Positions 1-9,490 of a DNA stretch of 64,000 nt are shown in pieces. The notes beneath the pieces were generated by a model. It ran no database searches. It saw nothing but the letters and a program-made list of their open reading frames with translations, and was not told the origin of the DNA. The stretch is from Lysobacter auxotrophicus (GTDB lineage: Bacteria > Pseudomonadota > Gammaproteobacteria > Xanthomonadales > Xanthomonadaceae). The translations under genes and the position numbers were made by a program. Positions within the stretch are counted from its first letter, which is position 1. Each line of letters begins with the position of its first letter. The stretch lies in assembly GCF_027924565.1 (NCBI RefSeq), contig NZ_AP027041.1, positions 248,001 to 312,000 on the forward strand, written 5' to 3'.

Positions 1-2
1 TG

Positions 3-1226
<1,224 letters not shown>

Positions 1227-1241
1227 CGCGAAGCCGCACGC

Positions 1242-1910
1242 ATGCCCACGCTCCTCATCGCCGACGACCACCCGCTGTTCCGCGAAGCACTGCGTGGCGC
1301 GGTCGCGCGCGTGCTTCCCGACGCGCAGCTGCGCGAGGCCGACAGCGTCGAAGCGCTGTACACGCTGGTCGAAGCCGAACCCGACGCCGACCTGCTGCTG
1401 CTCGATCTCAACATGCCGGGCGCGCAGGGTTTCAGCGCGCTGGTGCACCTGCGCGCGTTGCATCCGCAGTTGCCGATCGTCGTCGTCTCGGCGCGCGAGG
1501 AGCCCACGGTGATGCGGCGCGCCCTCGACCACGGCGCCGTCGGCTTCATCCCGAAATCCGCCGACGCCGCGACGCTGGGCGAGGCGATCACGCGCGTGCT
1601 CGACGGCGATCGCTGGGCGCCCGCGGTCGCGCTTTCGGCTCCGGCCGCGCACGCCGACGAACACGATGCGGCGCAGCGGCTTCGCGACCTCACGCCGCAG
1701 CAGTTCCGCGTGCTGCAGATGCTGGGCGCGGGCCTGCTCAACAAGCAGATTGGGTACGAACTCGGCGTGTCGGAAGCCACGGTGAAGGCGCACGTCACCG
1801 CGATCCTGCGAAAGCTCGGCGCCAGCAACCGCACGCAGGCCGTGCTGATCGCTGGCCGCCTCGCGCTCGACCCCGGCGCGTTCGTGCCGCCGCCGGAAGA
1901 GGCGGACTAA
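1242..1910 (+). CDS. LuxR-family response regulator, CrbR/ErdR-like
   Basis: A 222-residue two-component regulator. The receiver domain (about 1-120) has acidic residues D8 and D9, the phospho-acceptor D55 in LLLLDLNMPG, S83 and K105. A LuxR-type helix-turn-helix fills about 150-210 (LTPQQFRVLQML, then NKQIGYELGVSEATVKAHV). It starts 16 bases after acs, and a symporter-type hybrid kinase lies 1.4 kb downstream on the other strand. In Vibrio and Pseudomonas, regulators of this type (CrbR, ErdR) pair with such kinases and activate acs during acetate use. The pairing here is inferred from domain content and location. Confidence 0.88.
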   Translation: MPTLLIADDHPLFREALRGAVARVLPDAQLREADSVEALYTLVEAEPDADLLLLDLNMPGAQGFSALVHLRALHPQLPIVVVSAREEPTVMRRALDHGAVGFIPKSADAATLGEAITRVLDGDRWAPAVALSAPAAHADEHDAAQRLRDLTPQQFRVLQMLGAGLLNKQIGYELGVSEATVKAHVTAILRKLGASNRTQAVLIAGRLALDPGAFVPPPEEAD

Positions 1911-2010
1911 GGTTCAATCGAGCGGCGGGCTGAACCGCTGCATCGCCGATCACGCCTGTTCCACGCCATCGGGTGCGTACTGCTGCGACGTCCCGCCGCG
2001 GAGTCTCACC

Positions 2011-3339
2011 GTGAATGTCGCGCCCCGAATGCTCGCCCTCGCACTCGCAGCCGTGCTGTGCGCCTGCGGCGGCCAGGCGAAGCTGCGCGGCGGCGAGGAC
2101 ACGGGTGCGGATCCGCGGATCGTGCCGCCCGAAACGTCGGCGATTCCGGTACTCAAGATCGCGCCCGCCGTCGGATGGAACGGCGTGGACACGCCGAAGG
2201 CGGCGGCCGGGTTGGGCGTGAAGGCGTTCGCGACCGGGCTCGATCATCCGCGCTGGCTCTACGTGCTGCCCAACGGCGACGTGCTCGTCGCCGAGAGCAA
2301 CGCGCCGCCGGGCAAGCGCGGGATCAAGGGCATCAAGGGCAAGGTGATGGGCGCGGTGATGAAGAAGGCCGGTTCCGGCGTGCCCAGCGCCAATCGCATC
2401 ACGCTGCTGCGCGATGTTGATGGCGACGGCGTCGCCGAAATGCGCAGCGTGTTCGCGCAGAACCTGTCCTCGCCGTTCGGCATGGCGCTGGTCGGCGACA
2501 CGCTGTACGTCGCCAACGCCGACTCGATCGTGAAGTTTCCGTACGCGCAGGGCGACAAGCAGGCCACTGGCGCGCCGCAGAAGGTCGCCGACCTGCCCGG
2601 CGCGGCCGATCAGCTCAACCATCACTGGACCAAGAGCCTCATCGCCTCGCCCGACGGAAAGCGGCTGTTTGTTGGCGTCGGATCGAACAGCAACATCGCC
2701 GACAACGGCATGGCGGCGGAAACCAACCGCGCGAGCGTGCTGGAGATCGATCCGGCCACCGGCGCGCAACGCGTGTTCGCGGGCGGCCTGCGCAATCCCG
2801 TCGGCATCGCGTGGGAGCCCACCAGCGGCGCGCTGTGGGCGGTGGTCAACGAGCGCGACGAACTGGGCAACGATCTGGTGCCCGACTACCTCACGCGCGT
2901 GGACGCCGGCGCGTTCTACGGCTGGCCGTACAGCTACTGGGGCCAGCACGTCGATACGCGTGTGAAGCCGCAGAACGCCGAGCTCGTCGCCAGCGCGCGT
3001 GTGCCGGATTTCGCGCTCGGTTCGCACGTGGCACCGCTCGGGCTGACGTTCGCGACGGGGCAGAAGCTCGGTGACGGGTACGCCGATGGCGCCTTCATCG
3101 GGCTGCACGGTTCGTGGAATCGCGAACCGCTGTCCGGCTACAAGGTCGTGTTCGTACCGTTCCGCGACGGCCGGCCGACCGGCTCGATGGTCGACGTGCT
3201 CGACGGCTTCCTCGATGCCGATCTCAACGCCCGTGGCCGCCCGGTTGGCGTCGCGATCGCACGCGACGGCGCGCTACTGGTGGCGGACGACGTCGGCAAC
3301 AGCGTGTGGCGCGTCAGCGCAGCGGTACCGTCGGACTGA
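2011..3339 (+). CDS. PQQ-dependent sugar dehydrogenase-like lipoprotein
   Basis: A 442-residue protein of the L-sorbosone/glucose dehydrogenase beta-propeller superfamily, which oxidises sugars or aldehydes in the periplasm, usually with PQQ. The N-terminus is a lipoprotein signal with lipobox LCAC, so cleavage before a cysteine near residue 19 and membrane anchoring are expected. Propeller features include GLDHPRWLYVLPNGDVLVAES, LNHHWTKSLIASPDGKRLFV in parts, AGGLRNPVGIAW and GLHGSWNREPLSGYKV. The chosen GTG start has GGAG about eight bases upstream. No pqq genes are visible here. It ends only 18 bases from the end of the convergent kinase gene. The actual substrate is unknown. Confidence 0.85.
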   Translation: MNVAPRMLALALAAVLCACGGQAKLRGGEDTGADPRIVPPETSAIPVLKIAPAVGWNGVDTPKAAAGLGVKAFATGLDHPRWLYVLPNGDVLVAESNAPPGKRGIKGIKGKVMGAVMKKAGSGVPSANRITLLRDVDGDGVAEMRSVFAQNLSSPFGMALVGDTLYVANADSIVKFPYAQGDKQATGAPQKVADLPGAADQLNHHWTKSLIASPDGKRLFVGVGSNSNIADNGMAAETNRASVLEIDPATGAQRVFAGGLRNPVGIAWEPTSGALWAVVNERDELGNDLVPDYLTRVDAGAFYGWPYSYWGQHVDTRVKPQNAELVASARVPDFALGSHVAPLGLTFATGQKLGDGYADGAFIGLHGSWNREPLSGYKVVFVPFRDGRPTGSMVDVLDGFLDADLNARGRPVGVAIARDGALLVADDVGNSVWRVSAAVPSD

Positions 3340-3357
3340 CGACGCCGCATGCGGCCA

Positions 3358-6300
3358 TCACGCGTGCGCGGCCTGCCGTTGCGCGGCCAGGAACGCACGC
3401 AGCGAGGCCGGCTTCACCGGCTTGGTGAGCACGCGGCAATCGTGCTCGCGCGCGGCGAGCTTCAAAGCATCGCTGCCATCGCCCGTCAGCAGCGCAGCCG
3501 GAAGCGGGCGCGTGTAATGCGTACGCAACTCGTCGATCACGCCCAGGCCGTCGAGGCGGTCGTGCAGGTGATAGTCGACGAGCGCGACGTCCGGCAATTC
3601 GGCCAGGCGCGCGAGCGCTTCGTCCGCGTTCGCCGCGGTGAGCGGCACCACGCCCCAGCGCAGCAGCAGGCTGCGCATGCCGTCGAGGATCTCGCGATCG
3701 TTGTCCACGCACAGCACGCGCAACCCCGCGAGCGAATCGCCGCCCATCATCAGGTGCGGCGCGGGCAACGGTGCGGCGTACATCGCGCGGCCGAACGGCA
3801 CGGTGATCGAGAACACGCTGCCCACGTTCACGCGCGAGCGCACGCGTAGCGGATGCTCCAGCGTGCGCGCGATGCGCTGGCAGATCGACAGGCCCAGGCC
3901 GAGCCCGCGTTCGCCGGCGCTCGCGGAGGTATCGAAACGCCGGAACTCGTCGAAGATCTGTTCCAGGTGATGCTTCGAAATGCCGGGCCCGGTGTCCCAC
4001 ACCTGCAGCTCGACGGCGCCGTCGCGCACGCGTGCGGCGATCAGCACGCCGCCCTCGCGCGTGTAGCGCAGCGCGTTGGCGAGGAAGTTCTGCAACGCGC
4101 GACGCAGCAGGCGGCGATCGCTGCGCACCGGACGCGGCGTGTCCGGCGCGCGCACCCGCAACTGCAAGCCGCGTCCGGCGGCGACCGGCGCGTACTGCGC
4201 CACCAGTTCGCGCAGCAGTTCGTTGATGTCGAAGTCGGTGATCGCGATGCGCAGCGCGCCGGCGTCCAGTCGCGAAATGTCGAGCAGGCCGTCGAGCAGG
4301 TCTTCGGCGGCGCGCAATGAGGCGTCGACGCGTTCGGCCAGTCGCGCCTGCTCGCTCGTGTCGCTGGTCTCGCGCAGCGCACTGGCGAACAGGCGCGCGG
4401 CGTTCAACGGCTGCAGCACGTCGTGGCTGATCGCGGCGAGGAAGCGCGTCTTCGACTGCTGCGCGGCTTCGGCTTCGCGCGTGCGCAGCTCGACGCGTTG
4501 CTCCAGCGTTTCGTTGACTTCGCGCAGCCCCTGTTCGGCGCGCTTGTAATCGGTGACATCCGAGTACGTGGTGACGTACCCTCCCGGCAGCGGCCGGCCG
4601 CGCATTTCGATGACCTGCCCGTTGGCGCGCACGCGTTCGAACACGTGCGGCGCGCCGGCGCGAAGATGCGCGAGGCGGCGGCTCACCTGTTCCTCGACTT
4701 CGTCGTCCGTCAGGGGGCCGGATCCCATTTCGCCGCGCTCGGCATTCCAGCGGATCAGATCGCTGACAGGGCGCCCGACGTACAACATGCCGTCGGGATA
4801 CTCGAACAGTTCCTGGTAGCGGCGATTCCACGCGACCAGGCGCATCTCGGCATCGACCACGCTCACGCCCTGGCTGATGTTCTCCAGCGTGGTGGACAGG
4901 ATCTGCCGGTTGAAGCGAAGCTCCTGGTTCGCTTCGTCGAGCAGCGCGACGACCTCGCCCAGTTCCATGCCCGAACCGCGCAGCGCGGTGGTGAGCGTGA
5001 GGCGCGCCGATGCCGCGCCGATCGCCGAGGCAAGCAGGCGTTCGGTGAACTGCGCGAGCGCGCGGTCGGCAGGTTGTTCCGGCTGCCAGGTGCGGCCCTG
5101 CTGCTGCGCGTATTCCTCGAACGCACGACGCGCGTGGCGTTCGCCGACGATGCGTTCGGCGAGCGCCAGCAGTTCGCCACCGCGTACGCTGCCGGCCCAG
5201 CCGCCGGGGCCGAGCGCGGGACGCTGGACGTACGGGTCCAAGAACGGCGCGGCGAGCAGCTGCTCCTGCAGGCGCGGGCGTTGCCGCACCGAGACGAACA
5301 GGAACACGCCGACGTTGAACAGCAGCGCCCAGAACGTGCCGTGCGTGAGCGGGTCCCAGCCGTGCAGGCCGAACAACTGTTCCGGACGCAACCAGTCGAC
5401 GCCGAGCGGCCCGCGCTCAATCCATTCCGTGCTGAACCAGCCGCCGCGCGCCAGCGCCGGCAGCAGCAGCGTGTACAGCCAGAGCACGGTGCCGGCGAAC
5501 AGTCCGGTGAACGCACCCGCGCGGCTCGCACCTCGCCAGTACAGGCCACCGATCAGCGCCGGCGCGAACTGCGCCACCGCCGCGAACGCGAGCAGGCCGT
5601 GCTGCGCGAGCGTGTCCTCGCCGGCGCCGTAGTACGCCGAGCCGCGGTGATAGCCGTAGGCCATCATCGCCAGCACGAAGATGGTGATGCGCCGCACCCA
5701 CAGCACCTGCTTGTCGATGCCCTGGCTTTCGTGCAGCGCGCCGCCGCGCAGCAGCAGCGGCATGATCAGGTCGTTGCTGACCATCGTCGACAACGCGACG
5801 CTGGCGACGATCACCATGCCCGTCGCGGCCGAGAAACCGCCGATGTACACGATCAGCGCCAGTGTTTCGTGCTGTAGCGCGAGCGGCAACGCGAGCACGT
5901 AGGTGTCGGGCGAGGCGCCCGTGCCGGCGAGCAGCGACTGGCCCGCCAAGGTGATCGGCACCACCAGCAGCGAGATCAGCACCAGGTACGCGCCGAAGAA
6001 CCAGCGCGCCGAGCGCAGGTCGGCCGGGTCCTGGCACTCGACCACCGCGACGTGGAACTGCCGGGGCAGGCAGACGATGGCGGTGAACGCGAGCAGCGTC
6101 TGCGCGACGAAGCCCGTCGGCACGCCCTGCGCCGTGACCACCGGTGCGGCCTGCACCATGCGGTCGATCAGGGTGCCGGTGCCCGGCAGGTGCGCGAGCG
6201 CGAACACGCCGATGGCGACGAACGCGAGCAGCTTCACCAGCGATTCCAGCGCGATGGCCAGCACCATGCCGCGATGGTGTTCGGTGGCGTCGATCTGCCG

Positions 6301-6828
6301 CGTGCCGAACAGGATCGCGAACGCCGCCAACATCAGCGCCACGTAGAAGGCCGGGTCCGACAGCAGGCCGGCGTCGCCGCGCACGTCGGCCAGCACTTCC
6401 ACGCTCATCGCCACGGCCTTGAACTGCAGGGCGACGTACGGGACCGCCGCGGTCAGCGCGACGGCCGCCACCAGCGCCGCCAGCCCCGGCGCGCGGCCGT
6501 AGCGAGAGGACAGGAAGTCGGCGATGGAGACGATGCGGTGCTCGCCGGAAATCAGCACCAGGCGTTCGAGGATGCGCCAGCCGAAGGCCAGCATCAGCAG
6601 CGGGCCGAGGTAGATCGGCAGGAAGCCCAGACCCGTCCGCGCGGCCGTGCCGACCGCACCGTAGAACGTCCACGACGAGCAGTAGACGGCCAGCGCCAGC
6701 GAATACACCGCGGGGCGCAGCCAGCGGGCACGCGGCGTGGTTTCGCGCTGGTCGCCGAAATAGGCCACCGCGAACAGCACGCCGACGTAGGCCGCCGACA
6801 CCAGCAGCAGGATCCAGCCTGGGATCAC
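3358..6828 (-). CDS. Sodium/solute symporter-sensor hybrid histidine kinase, CrbS-like
   Basis: A 1156-residue fusion. Residues 1 to about 490 form a multi-span membrane domain of the sodium:solute symporter family. A PAS domain follows around 640-740 (LENISQGVSVVDAEMRLVAWN in parts), then a short coiled coil. The HisKA box FLAAISHDVLQPLN carries phospho-acceptor H802. An HATPase domain (WDTGPGIS, GLGLGLSI) comes next, and a receiver domain at the end has acceptor D1085. The start is GTG. This architecture is that of CrbS/MxtR, which control acetate metabolism in Vibrio and Pseudomonas. The acs and response regulator genes just upstream on the opposite strand support that role. Whether the membrane domain transports anything cannot be told from sequence. 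Confidence 0.92.
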   Translation of the reverse strand: MIPGWILLLVSAAYVGVLFAVAYFGDQRETTPRARWLRPAVYSLALAVYCSSWTFYGAVGTAARTGLGFLPIYLGPLLMLAFGWRILERLVLISGEHRIVSIADFLSSRYGRAPGLAALVAAVALTAAVPYVALQFKAVAMSVEVLADVRGDAGLLSDPAFYVALMLAAFAILFGTRQIDATEHHRGMVLAIALESLVKLLAFVAIGVFALAHLPGTGTLIDRMVQAAPVVTAQGVPTGFVAQTLLAFTAIVCLPRQFHVAVVECQDPADLRSARWFFGAYLVLISLLVVPITLAGQSLLAGTGASPDTYVLALPLALQHETLALIVYIGGFSAATGMVIVASVALSTMVSNDLIMPLLLRGGALHESQGIDKQVLWVRRITIFVLAMMAYGYHRGSAYYGAGEDTLAQHGLLAFAAVAQFAPALIGGLYWRGASRAGAFTGLFAGTVLWLYTLLLPALARGGWFSTEWIERGPLGVDWLRPEQLFGLHGWDPLTHGTFWALLFNVGVFLFVSVRQRPRLQEQLLAAPFLDPYVQRPALGPGGWAGSVRGGELLALAERIVGERHARRAFEEYAQQQGRTWQPEQPADRALAQFTERLLASAIGAASARLTLTTALRGSGMELGEVVALLDEANQELRFNRQILSTTLENISQGVSVVDAEMRLVAWNRRYQELFEYPDGMLYVGRPVSDLIRWNAERGEMGSGPLTDDEVEEQVSRRLAHLRAGAPHVFERVRANGQVIEMRGRPLPGGYVTTYSDVTDYKRAEQGLREVNETLEQRVELRTREAEAAQQSKTRFLAAISHDVLQPLNAARLFASALRETSDTSEQARLAERVDASLRAAEDLLDGLLDISRLDAGALRIAITDFDINELLRELVAQYAPVAAGRGLQLRVRAPDTPRPVRSDRRLLRRALQNFLANALRYTREGGVLIAARVRDGAVELQVWDTGPGISKHHLEQIFDEFRRFDTSASAGERGLGLGLSICQRIARTLEHPLRVRSRVNVGSVFSITVPFGRAMYAAPLPAPHLMMGGDSLAGLRVLCVDNDREILDGMRSLLLRWGVVPLTAANADEALARLAELPDVALVDYHLHDRLDGLGVIDELRTHYTRPLPAALLTGDGSDALKLAAREHDCRVLTKPVKPASLRAFLAAQRQAAHA

Positions 6829-6922
6829 TCGACGCCTCGTCCAGGGAACATGGGGCGAGTGTAGAACGCGGGCCGCCCGCCCGGCCCGTCTCCGCCGGTC
6901 GGCATGGCCTGAACGCGTGCGC

Positions 6923-8341
6923 CTACATCAGCGAGTCGGCCAGCCGCGCCACGCCCTCGACGCTGCGGTGCCAGCGCGGACGGCGGCGCCACTCGTGCAG
7001 GTCCAACTGCTGGGCATCGGCCAGATAGGCGGCCTCGACCGTGTGCAGCCGCGCCACGACAGCGGGATCGAAGCACACCAGCCCGGCCTCGGCGTTCAGC
7101 GCGAAGGAGCGGATGTCGAGGTTGATCGAGCCGATCAGGGCCACTTCCTCGTCCACGCTCAGGTGCTTGGCGTGCAGGAAATGCGGCCGGTACAGTGCGA
7201 TGCGCACGCCGGCCTTCAGCAGTTCGTCGTAGTACGAGCGCTGCGCCCAGCGCGTGAGCCGCTGGTTGTTGCTCATCGACAGCACCAGCTGCACGTCGAC
7301 GCCCGACAGCGCCGCCACACGCAGCGCGCCCAGGGTCATGTCGTCCGGCACGAAGTACGGCGTGACCAGCACCACGCGTCGCCGCGCGCGCTGCACCAGC
7401 GCCACGACGAGGTTGCGCGCGTTCTCGAACGGATACGCCGGCCCGCTGGGCAGCATCTGCGCGGGCGTGGTGCCGCCCTCGCTCGCGGGGAAGTCGCCGA
7501 TCACCAGCCGCTCGCCGGTCTCGATCAACCAGTCGCTCGCGAACAGCGCCGCGATCTGCCGCAACACCGGCCCGCGCACGCGCGCGACCAGCTCGCGGTT
7601 CGGATGGTCGGGCACGAACGCGGCATCGGCCAGATTCTGCGAACCGACGTAGCCGACGCGCCGATCGATGAGCGCCAGCTTGCGATGGTTGCGAAGGTCC
7701 ATGCGCGACAGGCTGCGCCACTTCAGCCCGCCGGCGAGCATGGCGTGCACCTCCACGCCGGCAGCGCGGAGCGGCTTGGCGAACGCGCGCAGCCCGGGCT
7801 TCGCACCGACGGCGTCGAGCAGCAGCCGGCAGCGCACACCGCGGGCGCTGGCGCGTTGCAGCGCCCCGCACACGGCGCGCCCCACCGTGTCGTCGAACAT
7901 CAGGTAGTAGAGCAGGTGCACCTCGTCGCGCGCCGTGTCGATGTCGGCGATGAGTGCGGCGATCGACGCGTCGTAGTCGTCCAGCAGGTCGACCGCGTTG
8001 CCGTGCATCGGCATGAAGTCGCCCAGGCGTTCGGCAAGCCGCGCGATGTCGGGCGACATGCCGTGCGCGGCCGGCGTCCAGCGAAGCATCGCGAGGTTGA
8101 CCTGGCGATCGCGGATGAGCTGCGACGCCAGCGCCTGCCGCTGCCGGCGCTGCTTCGCCAGCCACGGATGCCCGAGGAACAGGTACAGCGGCAGTCCGAA
8201 CAAGGGCACGAAGCCCACCAGCAGCAGCCAGCTGCGTGCGGCCGCGGGCGGGCTCTTCACCGGGATCCACGCCAGCGCGGCGAGTCGGATCAACCAGTCG
8301 AGCAAGAAGAGCAAATAGCCGAAATGAACTTCGGAACTCAT
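6923..8341 (-). CDS. cls: Cardiolipin synthase (phospholipase D family)
   Basis: A 472-residue membrane-bound enzyme that joins phospholipids into cardiolipin. Two N-terminal hydrophobic helices (about 8-60) precede two phospholipase D HKD motifs: NHRKLALID with H219 and HAKHLSVD with H390, each followed by a GS(Q/I)N segment. Length and layout match bacterial ClsA-type enzymes. An ATG start is used. The gene is transcribed away from an AraC regulator; the 135 bases between them must carry both promoters, but I see no clear consensus. It sits 94 bases upstream of the kinase start on the same strand and is probably a separate unit. Confidence 0.92.
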   Translation of the reverse strand: MSSEVHFGYLLFLLDWLIRLAALAWIPVKSPPAAARSWLLLVGFVPLFGLPLYLFLGHPWLAKQRRQRQALASQLIRDRQVNLAMLRWTPAAHGMSPDIARLAERLGDFMPMHGNAVDLLDDYDASIAALIADIDTARDEVHLLYYLMFDDTVGRAVCGALQRASARGVRCRLLLDAVGAKPGLRAFAKPLRAAGVEVHAMLAGGLKWRSLSRMDLRNHRKLALIDRRVGYVGSQNLADAAFVPDHPNRELVARVRGPVLRQIAALFASDWLIETGERLVIGDFPASEGGTTPAQMLPSGPAYPFENARNLVVALVQRARRRVVLVTPYFVPDDMTLGALRVAALSGVDVQLVLSMSNNQRLTRWAQRSYYDELLKAGVRIALYRPHFLHAKHLSVDEEVALIGSINLDIRSFALNAEAGLVCFDPAVVARLHTVEAAYLADAQQLDLHEWRRRPRWHRSVEGVARLADSLM

Positions 8342-8476
8342 CCGTGCACTCCTCGCAAAAAGTTGCTGCGCTTTTCTACAAGACCCCGGTCAATTCATGA
8401 CTAGCGAATGAATCCTATGGAGCACCTCGCGAATGTCCTCATAGCCTGACCCCACCACGACGAGGAATAAAGAACC

Positions 8477-9460
8477 ATGGATAAGGCAAAGTGGGCAGAC
8501 CGGGGACAACTATTGCGCATCGCATCAGCGCAAGGACAGTGGGCACGGTGCGTGGGGGCTTCCCGGATGGGCAGCGTCGAGTTCAACGGACAGGAACTCT
8601 CGATCTGGGTCCAGATGCGCGGCGGCTCATGGGTCGAAGCCAAGGAGGGACGTTTCTATCTTCGCGCGGGCGACTGGATCGCGTTCGCCCGTGACTCCGC
8701 GCCGCTGGTGCAGGCCGATGCCCAAGGATTGTGCATCGGGACGTCGGTCTCGGAGGAGGCCCTCAAGTCGATGGCGCGCTTCGGCAACTTCGACCTGCAC
8801 GTCGGCCTGGGCAGGATCGCGCCGGAGATCGCGCGCGACATCGCACGCCACTGGTACCGCATCGCGCGGCATCCCGCGCAGGCGTTGAGCGCGACGGCGC
8901 ACCAGGCACGCGTGCGCTCGCTCCTGCTCAGGCTGGAAGACATGCAGGCCGACGATCGCAGCCGCATTCCGCTCTGCCCGGGGGCATCGCTGGCGCGAAA
9001 GCGGCAGGTGTTCGAGCGCATGCAACGCGCGCGACTGTTCATGGAAGGCAACTGCGACCGCATCATCCGCATCGCGGAACTCGCCGAACGCACGCAGTTC
9101 TCGATGTGGTACTTCTCCAAAGTGTTCCATCGCCTCTACGGCGAAAGCCCGCAGGCCGCGTGCGCCAACCTGCGCCTCAAGCACGCCGCGAACCTGCTAT
9201 CCACCACGCCGATGACCATCGGTGAGGTCGCCATCGCCAGCGGCTTCGACAACAACTGCAGCTTCGCGCGCAGCTTCCGCGCCCACTTCGGCATGACCGC
9301 GTCGGACTACCGCAGCGCGCTGCCCGATGCCGATGGACAAACCGCGCAAATGTGCGCTCCTGCGCGCGCAAATCACATTGCCGCAGGCCGCGACGCTCTC
9401 CGCTTCGAACGGGAAACCGGCTCGGACCACCCGGGCCATAAGGTTTTGCAGCGCTCTTAA
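8477..9460 (+). CDS. AraC-family transcriptional regulator
   Basis: A 327-residue regulator. The N-terminal half (about 1-150) looks like an AraC-type sensing domain. The C-terminal part (about 180-285) holds the two helix-turn-helix units of the family, with IAELAERTQFSMWYFSKVFH and GEVAIASGFDNNCSFARSFR as the recognition regions. The tail of about 40 residues is unusual and of no recognised fold. The gene ends 30 bases before the TonB-dependent receptor on the same strand, so it may control that receptor; this is inference. The ATG start follows a GAGGAA element about 10 bases upstream. The ligand is unknown. Confidence 0.88.
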   Translation: MDKAKWADRGQLLRIASAQGQWARCVGASRMGSVEFNGQELSIWVQMRGGSWVEAKEGRFYLRAGDWIAFARDSAPLVQADAQGLCIGTSVSEEALKSMARFGNFDLHVGLGRIAPEIARDIARHWYRIARHPAQALSATAHQARVRSLLLRLEDMQADDRSRIPLCPGASLARKRQVFERMQRARLFMEGNCDRIIRIAELAERTQFSMWYFSKVFHRLYGESPQAACANLRLKHAANLLSTTPMTIGEVAIASGFDNNCSFARSFRAHFGMTASDYRSALPDADGQTAQMCAPARANHIAAGRDALRFERETGSDHPGHKVLQRS

Positions 9461-9490
9461 CGCGCTCATAACAGAACTCTGGAGAGAGAA

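Noticed and set aside
5417-6673. A 418-codon - strand frame inside the kinase gene
   Set aside because: Repeats the symporter region in another frame with basic, nonsense composition.
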